From NCBI GenBank assembly GCA_019239425.1, contig JAFAZX010000062.1:120314-184313 (forward strand): DNA of 64,000 bases. The letters run 5' to 3'. The notes below the pieces were generated by a model that saw only the letters and a program-made list of their open reading frames with translations, was not told where the DNA came from and made no database searches. The position numbers and the translations under genes are program-made. Positions 15,932 through 29,006 of the stretch are shown one piece after another (position 1 is the first letter of the stretch; every line of letters starts with the position of its first letter). Origin of the DNA: Acidobacteriota bacterium. GTDB lineage: Bacteria > Acidobacteriota > Blastocatellia > Pyrinomonadales > Pyrinomonadaceae.

Positions 15932-16819
15932 ATGACTCAATCGGACACAAACAAGGGCGGGCGGAAGCCGAATCGCATACCCGTGCGCTTCGTCGGCGAC
16001 GAGGAGAACTCGAAGCCGGACGCGGGCACGCCGGTCGAGAACCTGACGCCGGACGAACTCGGGCGCCAGTCCTCTTACGACGACTCGACCGAGATGTCGC
16101 GGCGCATCGAGGACGGCCAGGCGGGCGAGACCGGCTCGGGCGAGACGGGCGTCCCCGGCAGCACAGACCCTTCGGAGCTGCCGCGCAGCCGCACAGACCA
16201 GGACACGACCGTCTCGCACTCCGACCCGGAAGGGAAGGGGGGCGGGGGCGCTTCGGGCACCGCCTCGGAGCCGACGCGCAACGCCGCGGGCGGCTCCGGC
16301 CCGCAGGTGGCCGAGCTGATCGCCACGCGCGCCGAGCTGAAGCGCGTCGAGGGCGAGCTGAAAAGACTGACGGACGAGCGGCAGGAGTGGCAGGACAAGC
16401 TGGCGCGCCGCACGGCCGACTTCGACAACTTCCGCAAGCGCACCGAGCGCGAGCGCACCGAGGCTTACCAGCGCGCTTCGGGCGAAGTCGTCCGCCGCCT
16501 CCTGCCCGTGCTCGACAACCTGCAGCGCGCGCTCGACGCCGAGCGCGTCGTCGAGATGAAGGAGTCGGAGGAGTTCAGACACTTCCTCCACGGCGTCGAG
16601 CTGATCAACCGCCAGCTCGGCGGCGTGCTCGAAGGCTTGGGGGTCGAGGTCGTCCCCACGGTCGGCGAGCGCTTCGACCCGCACGTCCACGAGGCCGTCG
16701 CCACCGAGGAGACGGACGCGTACGAGGCCGACACCGTCACGCAGGAGATGCAGCGCGGCTACCGCCTCGGCGACAAGCTGATTCGGCCCGCGATGGTCAA
16801 GGTCGCGACCAGGGGGTAG
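15932..16819 (+). CDS. grpE: Nucleotide exchange factor GrpE with long acidic N-terminal extension
   Basis: The 295-residue protein is longer than typical GrpE (~200). The GrpE domain begins near residue 125 with a coiled coil (ELKRVEGELKRLTDERQEWQ), then DFDNFRKRTERER, LLPVLDNLQRAL and the beta-wing signature DPHVHEAVATEE with QEMQRGYRLGDKLIRPAMVK. The first ~120 residues are Gly/Ser/Thr/Glu-rich and probably disordered. GrpE drives ADP release from DnaK. ATG 15932 is chosen by the GAGGG upstream and by position 47 bases after hrcA. A 13 bp hairpin separates it from dnaK. Confidence 0.93.
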   Translation: MTQSDTNKGGRKPNRIPVRFVGDEENSKPDAGTPVENLTPDELGRQSSYDDSTEMSRRIEDGQAGETGSGETGVPGSTDPSELPRSRTDQDTTVSHSDPEGKGGGGASGTASEPTRNAAGGSGPQVAELIATRAELKRVEGELKRLTDERQEWQDKLARRTADFDNFRKRTERERTEAYQRASGEVVRRLLPVLDNLQRALDAERVVEMKESEEFRHFLHGVELINRQLGGVLEGLGVEVVPTVGERFDPHVHEAVATEETDAYEADTVTQEMQRGYRLGDKLIRPAMVKVATRG

Positions 16820-16833
16820 ACCGTCAACCGCCA

Positions 16834-16865
16834 GCCGTGACGAGTCAAGCCCGACTCGTCACGGC
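16834..16865 (+). promoter_or_regulatory. Intercistronic hairpin between grpE and dnaK
   Basis: GCCGTGACGAGTC and its exact inverse flank AAGCCC, a 13 bp perfect stem with a 6-base loop and no T tract. It could act as an RNA stability or processing element, or attenuate read-through within the operon. Confidence 0.55.
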
Positions 16866-16926
16866 CTAAACTCTCCCACCATCCCGCCTTTCTTGTCACC
16901 GTTCACCGTTCGCGAGAGAAAAAGTT

Positions 16927-18750
16927 ATGGGTAAAGTAGTCGGAATAGATTTGGGAACGACCAACTGTTGCGTGGCCGTGCTCGAAGGCGGCGCGGTGCA
17001 GATCGTGCCGAACAAAGAGGGCGGGCGCACCACGCCGACCGTGGTCGGCTTCACCGACAAGGGCGAGCGCCTCGTCGGCCAGATCGCCAAGCGCCAGGCC
17101 GTGACCAACGCCGCCAACACCATCTACGCCGTCAAGCGCCTCATCGGCCGCAAGCACAAGGAGGACGAGGTGGTGCGCGCCCGCGAGACCTCGCCCTTCG
17201 AGATCGTCGAGGCGTCGAACGGCGACGCGCGAATCCAGGTGCAGGGGCGCGTCTACAGCCCGCAGGAGATTTCCGGCATCGTCCTCCAGCGCCTGAAGGC
17301 CGCGGCCGAAGACTTCCTCGGCGAGCCGGTGACCGAGGCCATCATCACCGTCCCCGCCTACTTCGACGACACGCAGCGGCAGGCGACCAAAGACGCCGGC
17401 AAGATCGCGGGCCTCCGCGTCGAGCGCATCATCAACGAGCCGACGGCCGCGGCGCTCGCTTATGGTTTGGGGAGAGGGGAGAGTGAGCGCATCGCCGTCT
17501 ACGACCTCGGCGGCGGCACGTTCGACATCTCGATCCTCGAAATCAACGACGGCGTCTACGAGGTGTTGGCGACCTCGGGCAACACCTTCCTCGGCGGCGA
17601 GGACTTCGACGAGCGCATCATCGCCTGGATGGTCAAGCAGTTCAGCGAGGAGACCGGCATCGACCTGCGCGGCGACCGCCTCGCCCTGCAGCGCCTCAAG
17701 GAGGCGGCCGAGCGCGCCAAGTGCGACCTCTCCTCGCTCTCCGAGACGAACATCAACCTGCCCTTCATCGCCGCCGACTCCTCGGGGCCGAAGCACTTCA
17801 GCAAGACCCTCAGCCGCGAGACCTTCGAGGGGCTCATCTCCGACCTCGTCGAGCGCACGGTCGAGCCCTGCCAGAAGGCCCTGTGGGACGCGAAGCTCCA
17901 GCCGAAGGACATCGACAAGGTCTTGCTCGTCGGCGGCCAGACGCGCTCGCCCATCATCGCGCGCACCGTGCGCGAAATCTTCGGCAAAGACCCTTCGGCC
18001 GAGATCAACCCGGACGAGGTGGTGGCGATGGGCGCGGCCATCCAGGGCGGCGTGCTGACGGGCGACGTGAAGGACATCGTGCTCCTCGACGTGCTCCCGC
18101 TCTCGCTCGGCCTCGAGACGCGCGGCGGCCTCTTCCACAAGCTCATCGAGCGCAACTCGACCATCCCGCTCCACAACTCGCAGACGTTCACCACGGTCGT
18201 CGACAACCAGTCTTCGGTCGAGATTCACGTCCTGCAGGGCGAGCGCGAGATCGCGCAGCACAACCGCTCCTTAGGCAAGTTCGAGCTGGTCGGCATCCCG
18301 CCGGGGCCGCGCGGCGGCCCGCAGATCGAAGTGACGTTCGAGGTGGACGCGAACGGCATCCTCTCAGTCTCGGCCACCGACCGCACGAGCGGGCGGCAGC
18401 AGCAGATGAAGGTCACGCCCACCTCCGGGCTCTCGGGCGACGAGATCGACCGCATGATCGCCGAGGCGCAGAGTTCGGCCGAGGCCGACCGCCGCGCGAA
18501 GGAGCTGCTCGTCCAGCGCACCAAGCTCGAAGGCCTGCTGCGCAACGCGCAGCGCACCTTCAACGAGTTCGGCTCGTCGCTCTCGTCGGGCGAGCGCGCC
18601 ATCACGCAGGACGCCTTCGCCGAGTGCGAGGAGCTGCTCAAGGGCGAGAACGTCGAGGCGATTTCTGAGGCCACGCAGAAGCTGGAGCGCATCTCGCAGC
18701 AGCTCGCGATGGCGATGCTCAACCCGGTCGTCGAGCACAACGGCCGCTGA
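16927..18750 (+). CDS. dnaK: Chaperone Hsp70 (DnaK), short C-terminal lid
   Basis: The 607-residue protein has all Hsp70 phosphate motifs: IDLGTTNCCVAVLEGG (7-22), the connect region EPTAAALAYG, phosphate 2 DLGGGTFDISILE and adenosine motif VLLVGGQTRSP. The substrate-binding domain includes VLPLSLGLETRGGLF and ends with a helical lid. It is ~30 residues shorter than typical DnaK (~640) and ends NPVVEHNGR, lacking the acidic DDK/EEVD-like tail. It works with GrpE and DnaJ encoded on either side. Spacing to grpE is 107 bases and to dnaJ 96 bases, with hairpins in both gaps. Confidence 0.95.
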   Translation: MGKVVGIDLGTTNCCVAVLEGGAVQIVPNKEGGRTTPTVVGFTDKGERLVGQIAKRQAVTNAANTIYAVKRLIGRKHKEDEVVRARETSPFEIVEASNGDARIQVQGRVYSPQEISGIVLQRLKAAAEDFLGEPVTEAIITVPAYFDDTQRQATKDAGKIAGLRVERIINEPTAAALAYGLGRGESERIAVYDLGGGTFDISILEINDGVYEVLATSGNTFLGGEDFDERIIAWMVKQFSEETGIDLRGDRLALQRLKEAAERAKCDLSSLSETNINLPFIAADSSGPKHFSKTLSRETFEGLISDLVERTVEPCQKALWDAKLQPKDIDKVLLVGGQTRSPIIARTVREIFGKDPSAEINPDEVVAMGAAIQGGVLTGDVKDIVLLDVLPLSLGLETRGGLFHKLIERNSTIPLHNSQTFTTVVDNQSSVEIHVLQGEREIAQHNRSLGKFELVGIPPGPRGGPQIEVTFEVDANGILSVSATDRTSGRQQQMKVTPTSGLSGDEIDRMIAEAQSSAEADRRAKELLVQRTKLEGLLRNAQRTFNEFGSSLSSGERAITQDAFAECEELLKGENVEAISEATQKLERISQQLAMAMLNPVVEHNGR

Positions 18751-18765
18751 GACGAAAGCAGTGCC

Positions 18766-18830
18766 GGGTGACAAGTGGCGGGTGACAAGTTAGAATTTCC
18801 CTTCTAACTTGTCACTCGTCACTTTACCTT
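18766..18830. repeat. Palindromic repeat, family F
   Basis: GGTGACAAGTTAGAA pairs exactly with TTCTAACTTGTCAC, and outer parts of both arms pair less well (GTGACAAGTGGCG versus CGTCACTTTACC). It lies between dnaK and dnaJ. Confidence 0.8.
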
Positions 18831-18846
18831 TTATAGACACAGACAG

Positions 18847-19968
18847 ATGGCTAATAAACGAGACTACTACGAAGTCCTCGGCGTGAGCCGGGGCGCGAAC
18901 GAGGCGGAGATCAAGACGGCCTACCGCAAGCTCGCCGTCCGCTACCACCCGGACAAGAACCCGGGCGACGCGGCGGCCGAGGAGAAGTTCAAGGAGGCGG
19001 CCGAGGCCTACTCCGTCCTCTCCGTCGCCGAGCAGCGGGCGCGCTACGACCGCTTCGGCCACGCGGGCGTGGGCGCCGCCGGGGCGCAGGCCAACTGGGG
19101 CGCGCAGGGGTTCGGCGGCATCGAAGACATCCTCGGCGACCTCTTCGGCTTCGGCGACGTGTTCGGCGGCGGGCGCTCTCCGGGCAGGCGCGGCGCGGCG
19201 CAGCGCGGCGCAGACCTCCGCTACGACCTGGAGATGACGCTCGAAGAGGCGGCCGAGGGGATGACGGCGCAGCTGCGCGTGCCCCGGCTCGAAGCTTGCG
19301 ACGCGTGCAAGGGCGCGGGCGCGGCGCCGGGCACGCAGCCCGAGTCGTGCCCCGGCTGCGCGGGGACGGGGCAGGTGCGCTACCAGCAGGGCTTCTTCTC
19401 CGTGTCGCGCACGTGCGGGCAGTGCCGCGGCGCGGGGCGCGTCATCCGCACGCCGTGCGAGCAGTGCAAGGGCGCGGGACGCGTCGAGCGCGAGAAGCAG
19501 ATCGAGGTGAAGATTCCGGCGGGCGTCGAGACGGGGTCGCGGCTCAGGCTCGCGGGCGAGGGCGAGGCCGGCCCGCAGGGCGGCCCGGCGGGCGACCTCT
19601 ACGTCGTCATCCACGTCAAGGAGCACGAGCTCTTCGAGCGGCAGGGGAACAACCTCTACGCCTCCGTCCCCGTCACCTTCGCGCAGGCGGCGCTCGGCTC
19701 GGAGGTCTCGGTGCAGACGCTCGAAGGGCAGGAGAGTCTGAAGGTGCCGGCCGGGACGCAGACCGGCACGGTCTTCCGCCTGAAGGGGCACGGCATGCCG
19801 GTCTTGGGCGGGCGCGGGCGCGGCGACCTCTTCGTCTCGGTCACGGTCGTCACGCCGACGACCCTCACGCGCGAGCAGCGCAAGCTCCTCGAACAGCTCG
19901 CGCAGATCGAAGAGAAAGACCTCTCCGACAAGGGCCTCATCGACAAGGTGCGCGACATCTTCGGCTGA
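18847..19968 (+). CDS. dnaJ: Co-chaperone DnaJ (Hsp40, type I)
   Basis: The 373-residue protein has the J domain (DYYEVLGVSRGANEAEIKTA; HPD at 34-36), a Gly/Phe-rich linker (FGGIEDILGDLFGFGDVFGG), four CxxCxGxG zinc-finger repeats (CDACKGAG, CPGCAGTG, CGQCRGAG, CEQCKGAG) and two C-terminal beta domains (IEVKIPAGVETGSRLRLAGE). It delivers substrates to DnaK and stimulates its ATPase. It is the last gene of the heat-shock operon; a bidirectional terminator follows within a family B repeat. Confidence 0.96.
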   Translation: MANKRDYYEVLGVSRGANEAEIKTAYRKLAVRYHPDKNPGDAAAEEKFKEAAEAYSVLSVAEQRARYDRFGHAGVGAAGAQANWGAQGFGGIEDILGDLFGFGDVFGGGRSPGRRGAAQRGADLRYDLEMTLEEAAEGMTAQLRVPRLEACDACKGAGAAPGTQPESCPGCAGTGQVRYQQGFFSVSRTCGQCRGAGRVIRTPCEQCKGAGRVEREKQIEVKIPAGVETGSRLRLAGEGEAGPQGGPAGDLYVVIHVKEHELFERQGNNLYASVPVTFAQAALGSEVSVQTLEGQESLKVPAGTQTGTVFRLKGHGMPVLGGRGRGDLFVSVTVVTPTTLTREQRKLLEQLAQIEEKDLSDKGLIDKVRDIFG

Positions 19969-19972
19969 CGAA

Positions 19973-23747
<3,775 letters not shown>

Positions 23748-24032
23748 AAAGGACTCCTGTGGGAAGGTGGGGCGCGCCGTCACAGACACGTCTGCGGCCG
23801 CGCGTTCGAGGTCTTCTGCTTACGATTTTTCGGATGAAATCCAATCGCCTTATGCCGAACGGAAGAGCGGGAGCGCAGATGCTAGACCACCCCGCGCCGA
23901 CAGTCAAACGCAACCCGCGCGAGTAAGGTTTCAACCCCCGGCGCACGCTTCCCGAAGGTGACAGACGAGGGCCGCGGTGGTTAGAATCCACCCGCTCCCT
24001 TCTTTCTATCGCGTATAAAATCCAGGAGCCTT
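23748..24032. other. Divergent intergenic region between the M16 protease and amidase genes
   Basis: 285 bases with no gene. A TATAAA (24014-24019) close to the amidase start is the only promoter-like element seen; no good -35 pairs with it. Confidence 0.4.
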
Positions 24033-25049
24033 ATGGAGCACATTCGTTACTCTGTCGCGGCGTGTCAGACGGACATGCCGAACCCCGTGGAGCGGCGCGA
24101 GATGCGGCGCAACACGGAGCGCATGCTTTCAATGATCGACTCGGCGGTGGCGGGGGCGGCGCCGTTCCTGCCGGTGCGCCTCGTCGTCTTCCCGGAGTTC
24201 GCGCACGCCGCGCCGGTCTTCCCGACGGTGAAGGAGCTGCTTGAGAAGCTCGCGGTCGAAATCCCGAACGAGCACACCGAGGCCCTGGAGATGAAGGCGC
24301 GCGAGCACGGCGTCTACATCCAGTCGGGGACGATGCTGGAGCGCGACAACAAGTACCCGGGCGTCGTCTTCAACACGACCTGCCTCATCGGCCCCGCGGG
24401 CGTGCTCTACAAGTACCGGAAGGTGAACACGTGGATTCCCTACGAGGTGCACGCGAGCCCGCACGACGTCGAAGGGTACGAAGAGCCTCTCTTCCCCGTG
24501 GCCGACACGGAGATCGGGCGCATCGGCTGCGCCATCTGCTACGACTGGCTCTTCCCCGAAGCGATGCGGCAGCTCGCCGCCAACGGCGCGGAGGTGCTGG
24601 TGAGGGTCTCGGCCTACATGGACCCGTGGGGCGCGACGGCGCCGATGGACTGGTGGACGGTCGTCAACCGCTGCCGCGCGATTGAGAACACGGCCTACGT
24701 CGTCGCCGCCAACCAGGGCGCGAGCCTCAAGCACTACCCGCCCTACTCCTGGCCGGGCGGAAGCCAGGTCGTGGACTTCGAAGGGCGCGTGCTCGCGGAG
24801 GCGAGCCCCGGCCCCGGCGAGCGCATCGTCGTCGCGCCCGTGGACATCTCGGCGCTCCGCCACGAGCGCGCCGCGCGCCGCGGCCACCACATGCTCGCGC
24901 ACCTGCGCACGGAAGCTTACCCGGTCTACCGCGAGCGCATCTACCCGCCGCGCCTCGAAGAAGCTGCGGACGCGCCACACTCCTACGAGCGCAATAACGA
25001 GTTGATTGATGAGTCGAAGAGGTCGCTCGGGAAGTCGCTTAAAGATTAG
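24033..25049 (+). CDS. Carbon-nitrogen hydrolase (nitrilase superfamily amidase)
   Basis: The 338-residue cytosolic enzyme shows the Glu-Lys-Cys triad of the superfamily: FPEF (E55), YKYRKVN (K130) and GCAICYDWLFPEAMR (C169). The later motif ENTAYVVAANQGAS also fits. Overall spacing is like aliphatic amidases and formamidases, which release ammonia from amides; the substrate is not certain. ATG 24033 follows AGGAG at five bases. It stands alone, divergent from the M16 protease gene. Confidence 0.85.
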   Translation: MEHIRYSVAACQTDMPNPVERREMRRNTERMLSMIDSAVAGAAPFLPVRLVVFPEFAHAAPVFPTVKELLEKLAVEIPNEHTEALEMKAREHGVYIQSGTMLERDNKYPGVVFNTTCLIGPAGVLYKYRKVNTWIPYEVHASPHDVEGYEEPLFPVADTEIGRIGCAICYDWLFPEAMRQLAANGAEVLVRVSAYMDPWGATAPMDWWTVVNRCRAIENTAYVVAANQGASLKHYPPYSWPGGSQVVDFEGRVLAEASPGPGERIVVAPVDISALRHERAARRGHHMLAHLRTEAYPVYRERIYPPRLEEAADAPHSYERNNELIDESKRSLGKSLKD

Positions 25050-25077
25050 AGGCCGGCGCGCGGCGTAGAGAAATACG

Positions 25078-25106
25078 TTGACAGTCTTCCGAATCTGTAT
25101 TAAAAG
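25078..25106 (+). promoter_or_regulatory. Promoter candidate for the first TonB receptor
   Basis: A perfect TTGACA (25078-25083) is followed at 16-17 bases by an AT-rich TTAAAAG. It would give a ~190-base leader before the receptor start at 25298. Confidence 0.5.
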
Positions 25107-25187
25107 AGACTTCGTTCGGACAGGCAACAAACGGTCAAAACGGTCAAAGTTAAAAACTCTTTTCTCGCAAACGCTCTCAAACGTTTA

Positions 25188-25235
25188 GACGGCCTTACGC
25201 CAGAGGCCGTCGCACACCTGTCAGTTTTGGTGTGA
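25188..25235 (+). promoter_or_regulatory. Hairpin-rich leader of the TonB receptor gene
   Basis: GACGGCC/GGCCGTC (25188-25211) and CACACC/GGTGTG (~25213-25234) are two consecutive stem-loops, and a third weaker stem GACGG/CCGTC lies just downstream. The leader also has a tandem AACGGTCAA pair at ~25130-25146. Confidence 0.45.
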
Positions 25236-25297
25236 GTCTGCGGCTTTCGGTTCTTGGCAGACGGGCGCCCCTTGTCCGTCCGTAATCGAGGTTTGTT

Positions 25298-28200
25298 ATG
25301 ACTACACTCCGCGAAGTCTCTCGTACATTCCTGCGCGCCGGCTGCGTCGCCCTCTTCGTCGTCGCCTGCGCCTTCGCCGCGACGGCCCAGTCGAACAAGG
25401 GCACCATCACGGGCACGGTCACCGACCCGAACGGCGCGGTCGTCAAGGGCGCCAAGGTCGTGGTGACGAACGTCGCCGACGGCCAGACGCGCGAGGCGAC
25501 GACGAGCGACGACGGCACCTACGCCATCCCCGCGCTCGACCCGGGCGTCTACCGCGTCACCGTCGACGCCTCCGGCTTCAACCAGTCGGCCATCGACCAG
25601 GTCAAGCTCGACACGGCCGCGCGCCAGGCCGTGGACGTGGTCTTGACGACCGGCGCCGTGAGCGGCGGCACCGTCACCGTGACGGCCGAGGCGCCGCTCG
25701 CCGAGACGGAGACGAGCGTCCGCGGCGACCTCATCACGGGCAAGCAGGTCACAGACCTCCCCCTCACGCAGCGCAACTTCACGCAGCTCGCCGCGCTCTC
25801 GCCGGGCGTGACGCGCCCGAACCTCGGGCTGCTCGGCGGCGGCGGCAACTTCGTCGCGGGCGGCGGCGGGCAGAACAACACGGAGTCCACGCGCTTCCGC
25901 GAGTCGGGCGGCTCGGTGATGGTCGTCAACGGCGCGCGCGCCACCAACAACAACTTCACGCTCGACGGCGTGGACAACAACGAGGCGCAGTTCGGGCAGA
26001 TCGCCATCTTCCCGAACCCGGACGCCATCGCCGAGTTCAAGATCGAGACGAGCGTCCCCTCGGCCGAGTCTGGGCGCGCGGGCGGCGGCATCGTGCAGAC
26101 GACCTTCAAGTCGGGCGGCAACGAAGTCCACGGCACGGCCTACGAAATTTATCAGGGGCGCTTCCTCTCGGCCGCGGCCTCGCGGTACGACAACGGCGGC
26201 GTGAACAACAGCGTCCCCAACTACGTGACGCACAACTTCGGCGGGGTGGTCGGCGGCCCCATCTTCCTGCCGCGCTTCGGCGAGGGCACGCCCTACTTCT
26301 ACGACGGGCGCAACCGCTCCTTCTTCTTCTTCTCGACCGAGGAGCGGCGCAACAAGACGCCCATCTTCGGCGCCGGCGAGGGACTCTCCGCCGTCCCCGT
26401 CCCGACCGCCAGGATGCGCGTCGGCGACTTCTCGGAGCTGCTCCGGCCCGGCACGTCGCGCGTCTACCAGTTGGCCAACGGCGGCACCGTGACCGCCCCG
26501 CAAGGGACGATCTTCGCGCCCAACGGGACGCCCGTCCCCGGCAACGACCTGCGCAACTGCCCTTCGTGCGGTGCCTTCTCGCCGTTCGCCCTCAATTACG
26601 TTAACGCCTTCCCGCTGCCGAACCTGCCCGGCGCCGGGCGCAACTACCAGGTGAACCGTAAGGAGGGCTACAACCTCGACAGCTACGACGTCAAGATCGA
26701 CCACCGCGTCACGGACAGCAACTCCTTCTTCGCCCGCTACAGCCGCTCGAAGAGCGCGCGCCAGCGCGACAACTTCTTCCCGCTCGGCGCCTCGCCCAAC
26801 GGCAACGACCTGCCGGCCGGCCCCTCGGCGGGCGACGAGTTCGGCAACTCGCGCGGCTTCACGATGGGCGACACGCAGACCTTCGGCTCGTCCATCGTCA
26901 ACGACGCGCGCTTCGGCTTCACGCGCGTGGACATCGGCATCTTCAACACCGGCGTCAACGGCACGGGCGGCTTCGACCCGAACGTCTCGGCCAACCTCGG
27001 CGCGCGCAACATCAACCTCGGCCCCACGTCGAGCGGCATCATCCTCTTCGGCATCGTGGACGAGCTGACGGGCACCGACCGCGCCACCGAGTTTACGGGC
27101 GACGGCGGCCCCTTCTACTTCCTCTCGAACAACTTCAACTTCGCCGACGCCGTGACGGTCGTCAAGGGCAACCACACCTTCAAGGTCGGCGGCGACCTGC
27201 GCGTGCGCCAGAACTCGAACTACGACGGCGGCCGCAACGGCGGGACGAAGACCAACACGCAGTACGGCACGACGGGCAGCGGCTTCGTCTCGGGCAACTA
27301 CAACGGCATCGGCCCGAACGACACCGGCTCCTCGCTCGCCAACTTCCTCCTGGGCTACCGACCCGGCTTCATCACCCGCGGCGACCCGGGCGGCCCCTAC
27401 TTCCAGTCGAACAAGGAGATCGCCTTCTTCGTCCAGGACGACTGGAAGGCCACCCCGAACCTGACCCTGAACCTCGGCCTGCGCTATGACATCTTCACGG
27501 CGCCGACCGAGCGCTTCGACCAGCAGTCGAACTTCGACCCGGCGACGCGCACCATTATCACCGCGGGCGAGAACGCGCCGGGCGGGCGCGACCTCGCCAA
27601 CACCGACAAGAACAACTTCGGGCCGCGCATCGGCTTCGCATACAGCGGCTTCAAGTCGGACCACACGCTGGTGCTGCGCGGCGGCTACGGCATCGTCTAC
27701 TCGACCGACGTGAGCGGCCAGCAGCCCCTGACCTCGAACCCCGGCGGGGGCGCGTCGAGCTACAATTGCAACCCGATCACGAACCCCGGCGGCTGCAACC
27801 CCGCCCTCCTCGTCCGCAACCTCTTCGACGTGGGCGTCCCCGTGGCGACCGTCATCCCGGCGGCGCGGGGCACGCGCTTCGCCGCGCCGACCGACCGCAA
27901 CCTCCTTTACAACGACCCGAACCGCACCGACGCCTTCTTCCACCAGTACAACCTGACGGGGCAGTGGGAGTTCAGGCCGAGCTGGCTGGCCGAGGTCGCC
28001 TACGTCGGCTCGGCGGGGCGCAACCTGCTCCTCGTCCAGAACATCGGCACCTCGCGCGACCAGGGCGGCCCCGGCTCGCGCGAGGTGGCCGGCATCGGCA
28101 CCGTCATCGCCACGCGCTACGGCGGCAGCTCGCGCTACGACTCGTTGCAGACGAAGCTGGAGAAGCGCTACTCGCGCGGCCTCTCGATCATTTCGAGCTA

Positions 28201-28888
28201 CACCTGGTCGCACGCCATCGACGACTCGCCGGGCGGCATCTGCGGCAACGGCGCGGGCCCGCGCGACTGCGGCCCGGACGACCCGCTCCGGCCCGAGCTT
28301 GAGCGCGGCAACTCCGACACGGACGTGCGCCACCGCTTCACCTTCGCCGACGTGTACGACCTGCCCCTGGGGCGCGGCCGCTCGTACGGCAAGGACCTGC
28401 CGAAGGCGGTGGATTTCTTCGTCGGCGGCTTCCAGTTCAACAACATCGTCACGTGGCAGAGCGGCCCGGTCTACACGGTCACGAGCGACGGCGGGCGCGT
28501 GGACCTCATCGGCGACCCGACGCCGACGGCGGCCGACCGCGCGGTGGGCCGCGAGTTGAACCCGCTGGCCTTCCGGCGGGCGCGGACGCTCGTCTTTGCC
28601 GGCGACGACCCCAACGATAACGGCTCTCCGAGGATCGGCTCGCTCGGCCGCAACGTCTTCCGCGGCCGGCAGCAGTTCTACTGGGACGCCTCGCTCTTCA
28701 AGAACTTCCCCATCCGCTGGATCAGCGAGGACTTCGCCGCGCAGTTCCGCTTCACGGCCTTCAACGTCCTGAACCGCGTCAACCGCTCGCACCCGAACGG
28801 CGACCTCGGCAACACGGGCGAGTTCGGCCGCGACGTGAGCGAGCAGCGGCGGCGGCAGATGGAGTTCTCCATCAAGCTGATCTTCTAA
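25298..28888 (+). CDS. TonB-dependent receptor with carboxypeptidase-regulatory-like N-domain
   Basis: The 1,196-residue protein has a signal peptide (FLRAGCVALFVVACAFAATA), then an Ig-like carboxypeptidase-regulatory domain (GTITGTVTDPNGAVVKGAKV, ~30-115), a plug (VTDLPLTQRNFTQLAALSPG; FTLDGVDNNEAQFG) and a long 22-strand-type barrel ending ...FSIKLIF, with the expected terminal Phe. This Oar/Cna-B-fused receptor architecture is typical of Acidobacteriota. It should sit in the outer membrane and take up a large ligand with TonB energy; the ligand is unknown, though the downstream starch genes suggest a glycan. GAGG lies six bases before ATG. Confidence 0.92.
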   Translation: MTTLREVSRTFLRAGCVALFVVACAFAATAQSNKGTITGTVTDPNGAVVKGAKVVVTNVADGQTREATTSDDGTYAIPALDPGVYRVTVDASGFNQSAIDQVKLDTAARQAVDVVLTTGAVSGGTVTVTAEAPLAETETSVRGDLITGKQVTDLPLTQRNFTQLAALSPGVTRPNLGLLGGGGNFVAGGGGQNNTESTRFRESGGSVMVVNGARATNNNFTLDGVDNNEAQFGQIAIFPNPDAIAEFKIETSVPSAESGRAGGGIVQTTFKSGGNEVHGTAYEIYQGRFLSAAASRYDNGGVNNSVPNYVTHNFGGVVGGPIFLPRFGEGTPYFYDGRNRSFFFFSTEERRNKTPIFGAGEGLSAVPVPTARMRVGDFSELLRPGTSRVYQLANGGTVTAPQGTIFAPNGTPVPGNDLRNCPSCGAFSPFALNYVNAFPLPNLPGAGRNYQVNRKEGYNLDSYDVKIDHRVTDSNSFFARYSRSKSARQRDNFFPLGASPNGNDLPAGPSAGDEFGNSRGFTMGDTQTFGSSIVNDARFGFTRVDIGIFNTGVNGTGGFDPNVSANLGARNINLGPTSSGIILFGIVDELTGTDRATEFTGDGGPFYFLSNNFNFADAVTVVKGNHTFKVGGDLRVRQNSNYDGGRNGGTKTNTQYGTTGSGFVSGNYNGIGPNDTGSSLANFLLGYRPGFITRGDPGGPYFQSNKEIAFFVQDDWKATPNLTLNLGLRYDIFTAPTERFDQQSNFDPATRTIITAGENAPGGRDLANTDKNNFGPRIGFAYSGFKSDHTLVLRGGYGIVYSTDVSGQQPLTSNPGGGASSYNCNPITNPGGCNPALLVRNLFDVGVPVATVIPAARGTRFAAPTDRNLLYNDPNRTDAFFHQYNLTGQWEFRPSWLAEVAYVGSAGRNLLLVQNIGTSRDQGGPGSREVAGIGTVIATRYGGSSRYDSLQTKLEKRYSRGLSIISSYTWSHAIDDSPGGICGNGAGPRDCGPDDPLRPELERGNSDTDVRHRFTFADVYDLPLGRGRSYGKDLPKAVDFFVGGFQFNNIVTWQSGPVYTVTSDGGRVDLIGDPTPTAADRAVGRELNPLAFRRARTLVFAGDDPNDNGSPRIGSLGRNVFRGRQQFYWDASLFKNFPIRWISEDFAAQFRFTAFNVLNRVNRSHPNGDLGNTGEFGRDVSEQRRRQMEFSIKLIF

Positions 28889-28910
28889 CCCGCGGGGCCG
28901 GGACATTACA

Positions 28911-28952
28911 GGGGCGGCGGGCAGGCTCTACCGGCCCGCCGCCCCCTCTCTT
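28911..28952 (+). terminator. Rho-independent terminator after the TonB receptor
   Basis: GGGGCGGCGGGC and GCCCGCCGCCCC form a 12 bp perfect stem around ~11 bases, followed by CTCTCTTT. Confidence 0.8.
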
Positions 28953-29006
28953 TGGCGGCGGCGGCGCGGCTTGAGAAACCCGCGCGCGGCGACTTAAGCT
29001 GAACGG

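Noticed and set aside
25100..28906. Very long antisense open frame (over 1,200 codons) opposite TonB receptor 1, and similar ones at 50401-52422, 7749-9215, 16903-18261
   Set aside because: These are shadow frames of GC-rich genes: the translations are Arg/Ala/Val/Asp-rich with no domain, and the opposite strand has clear conserved proteins.
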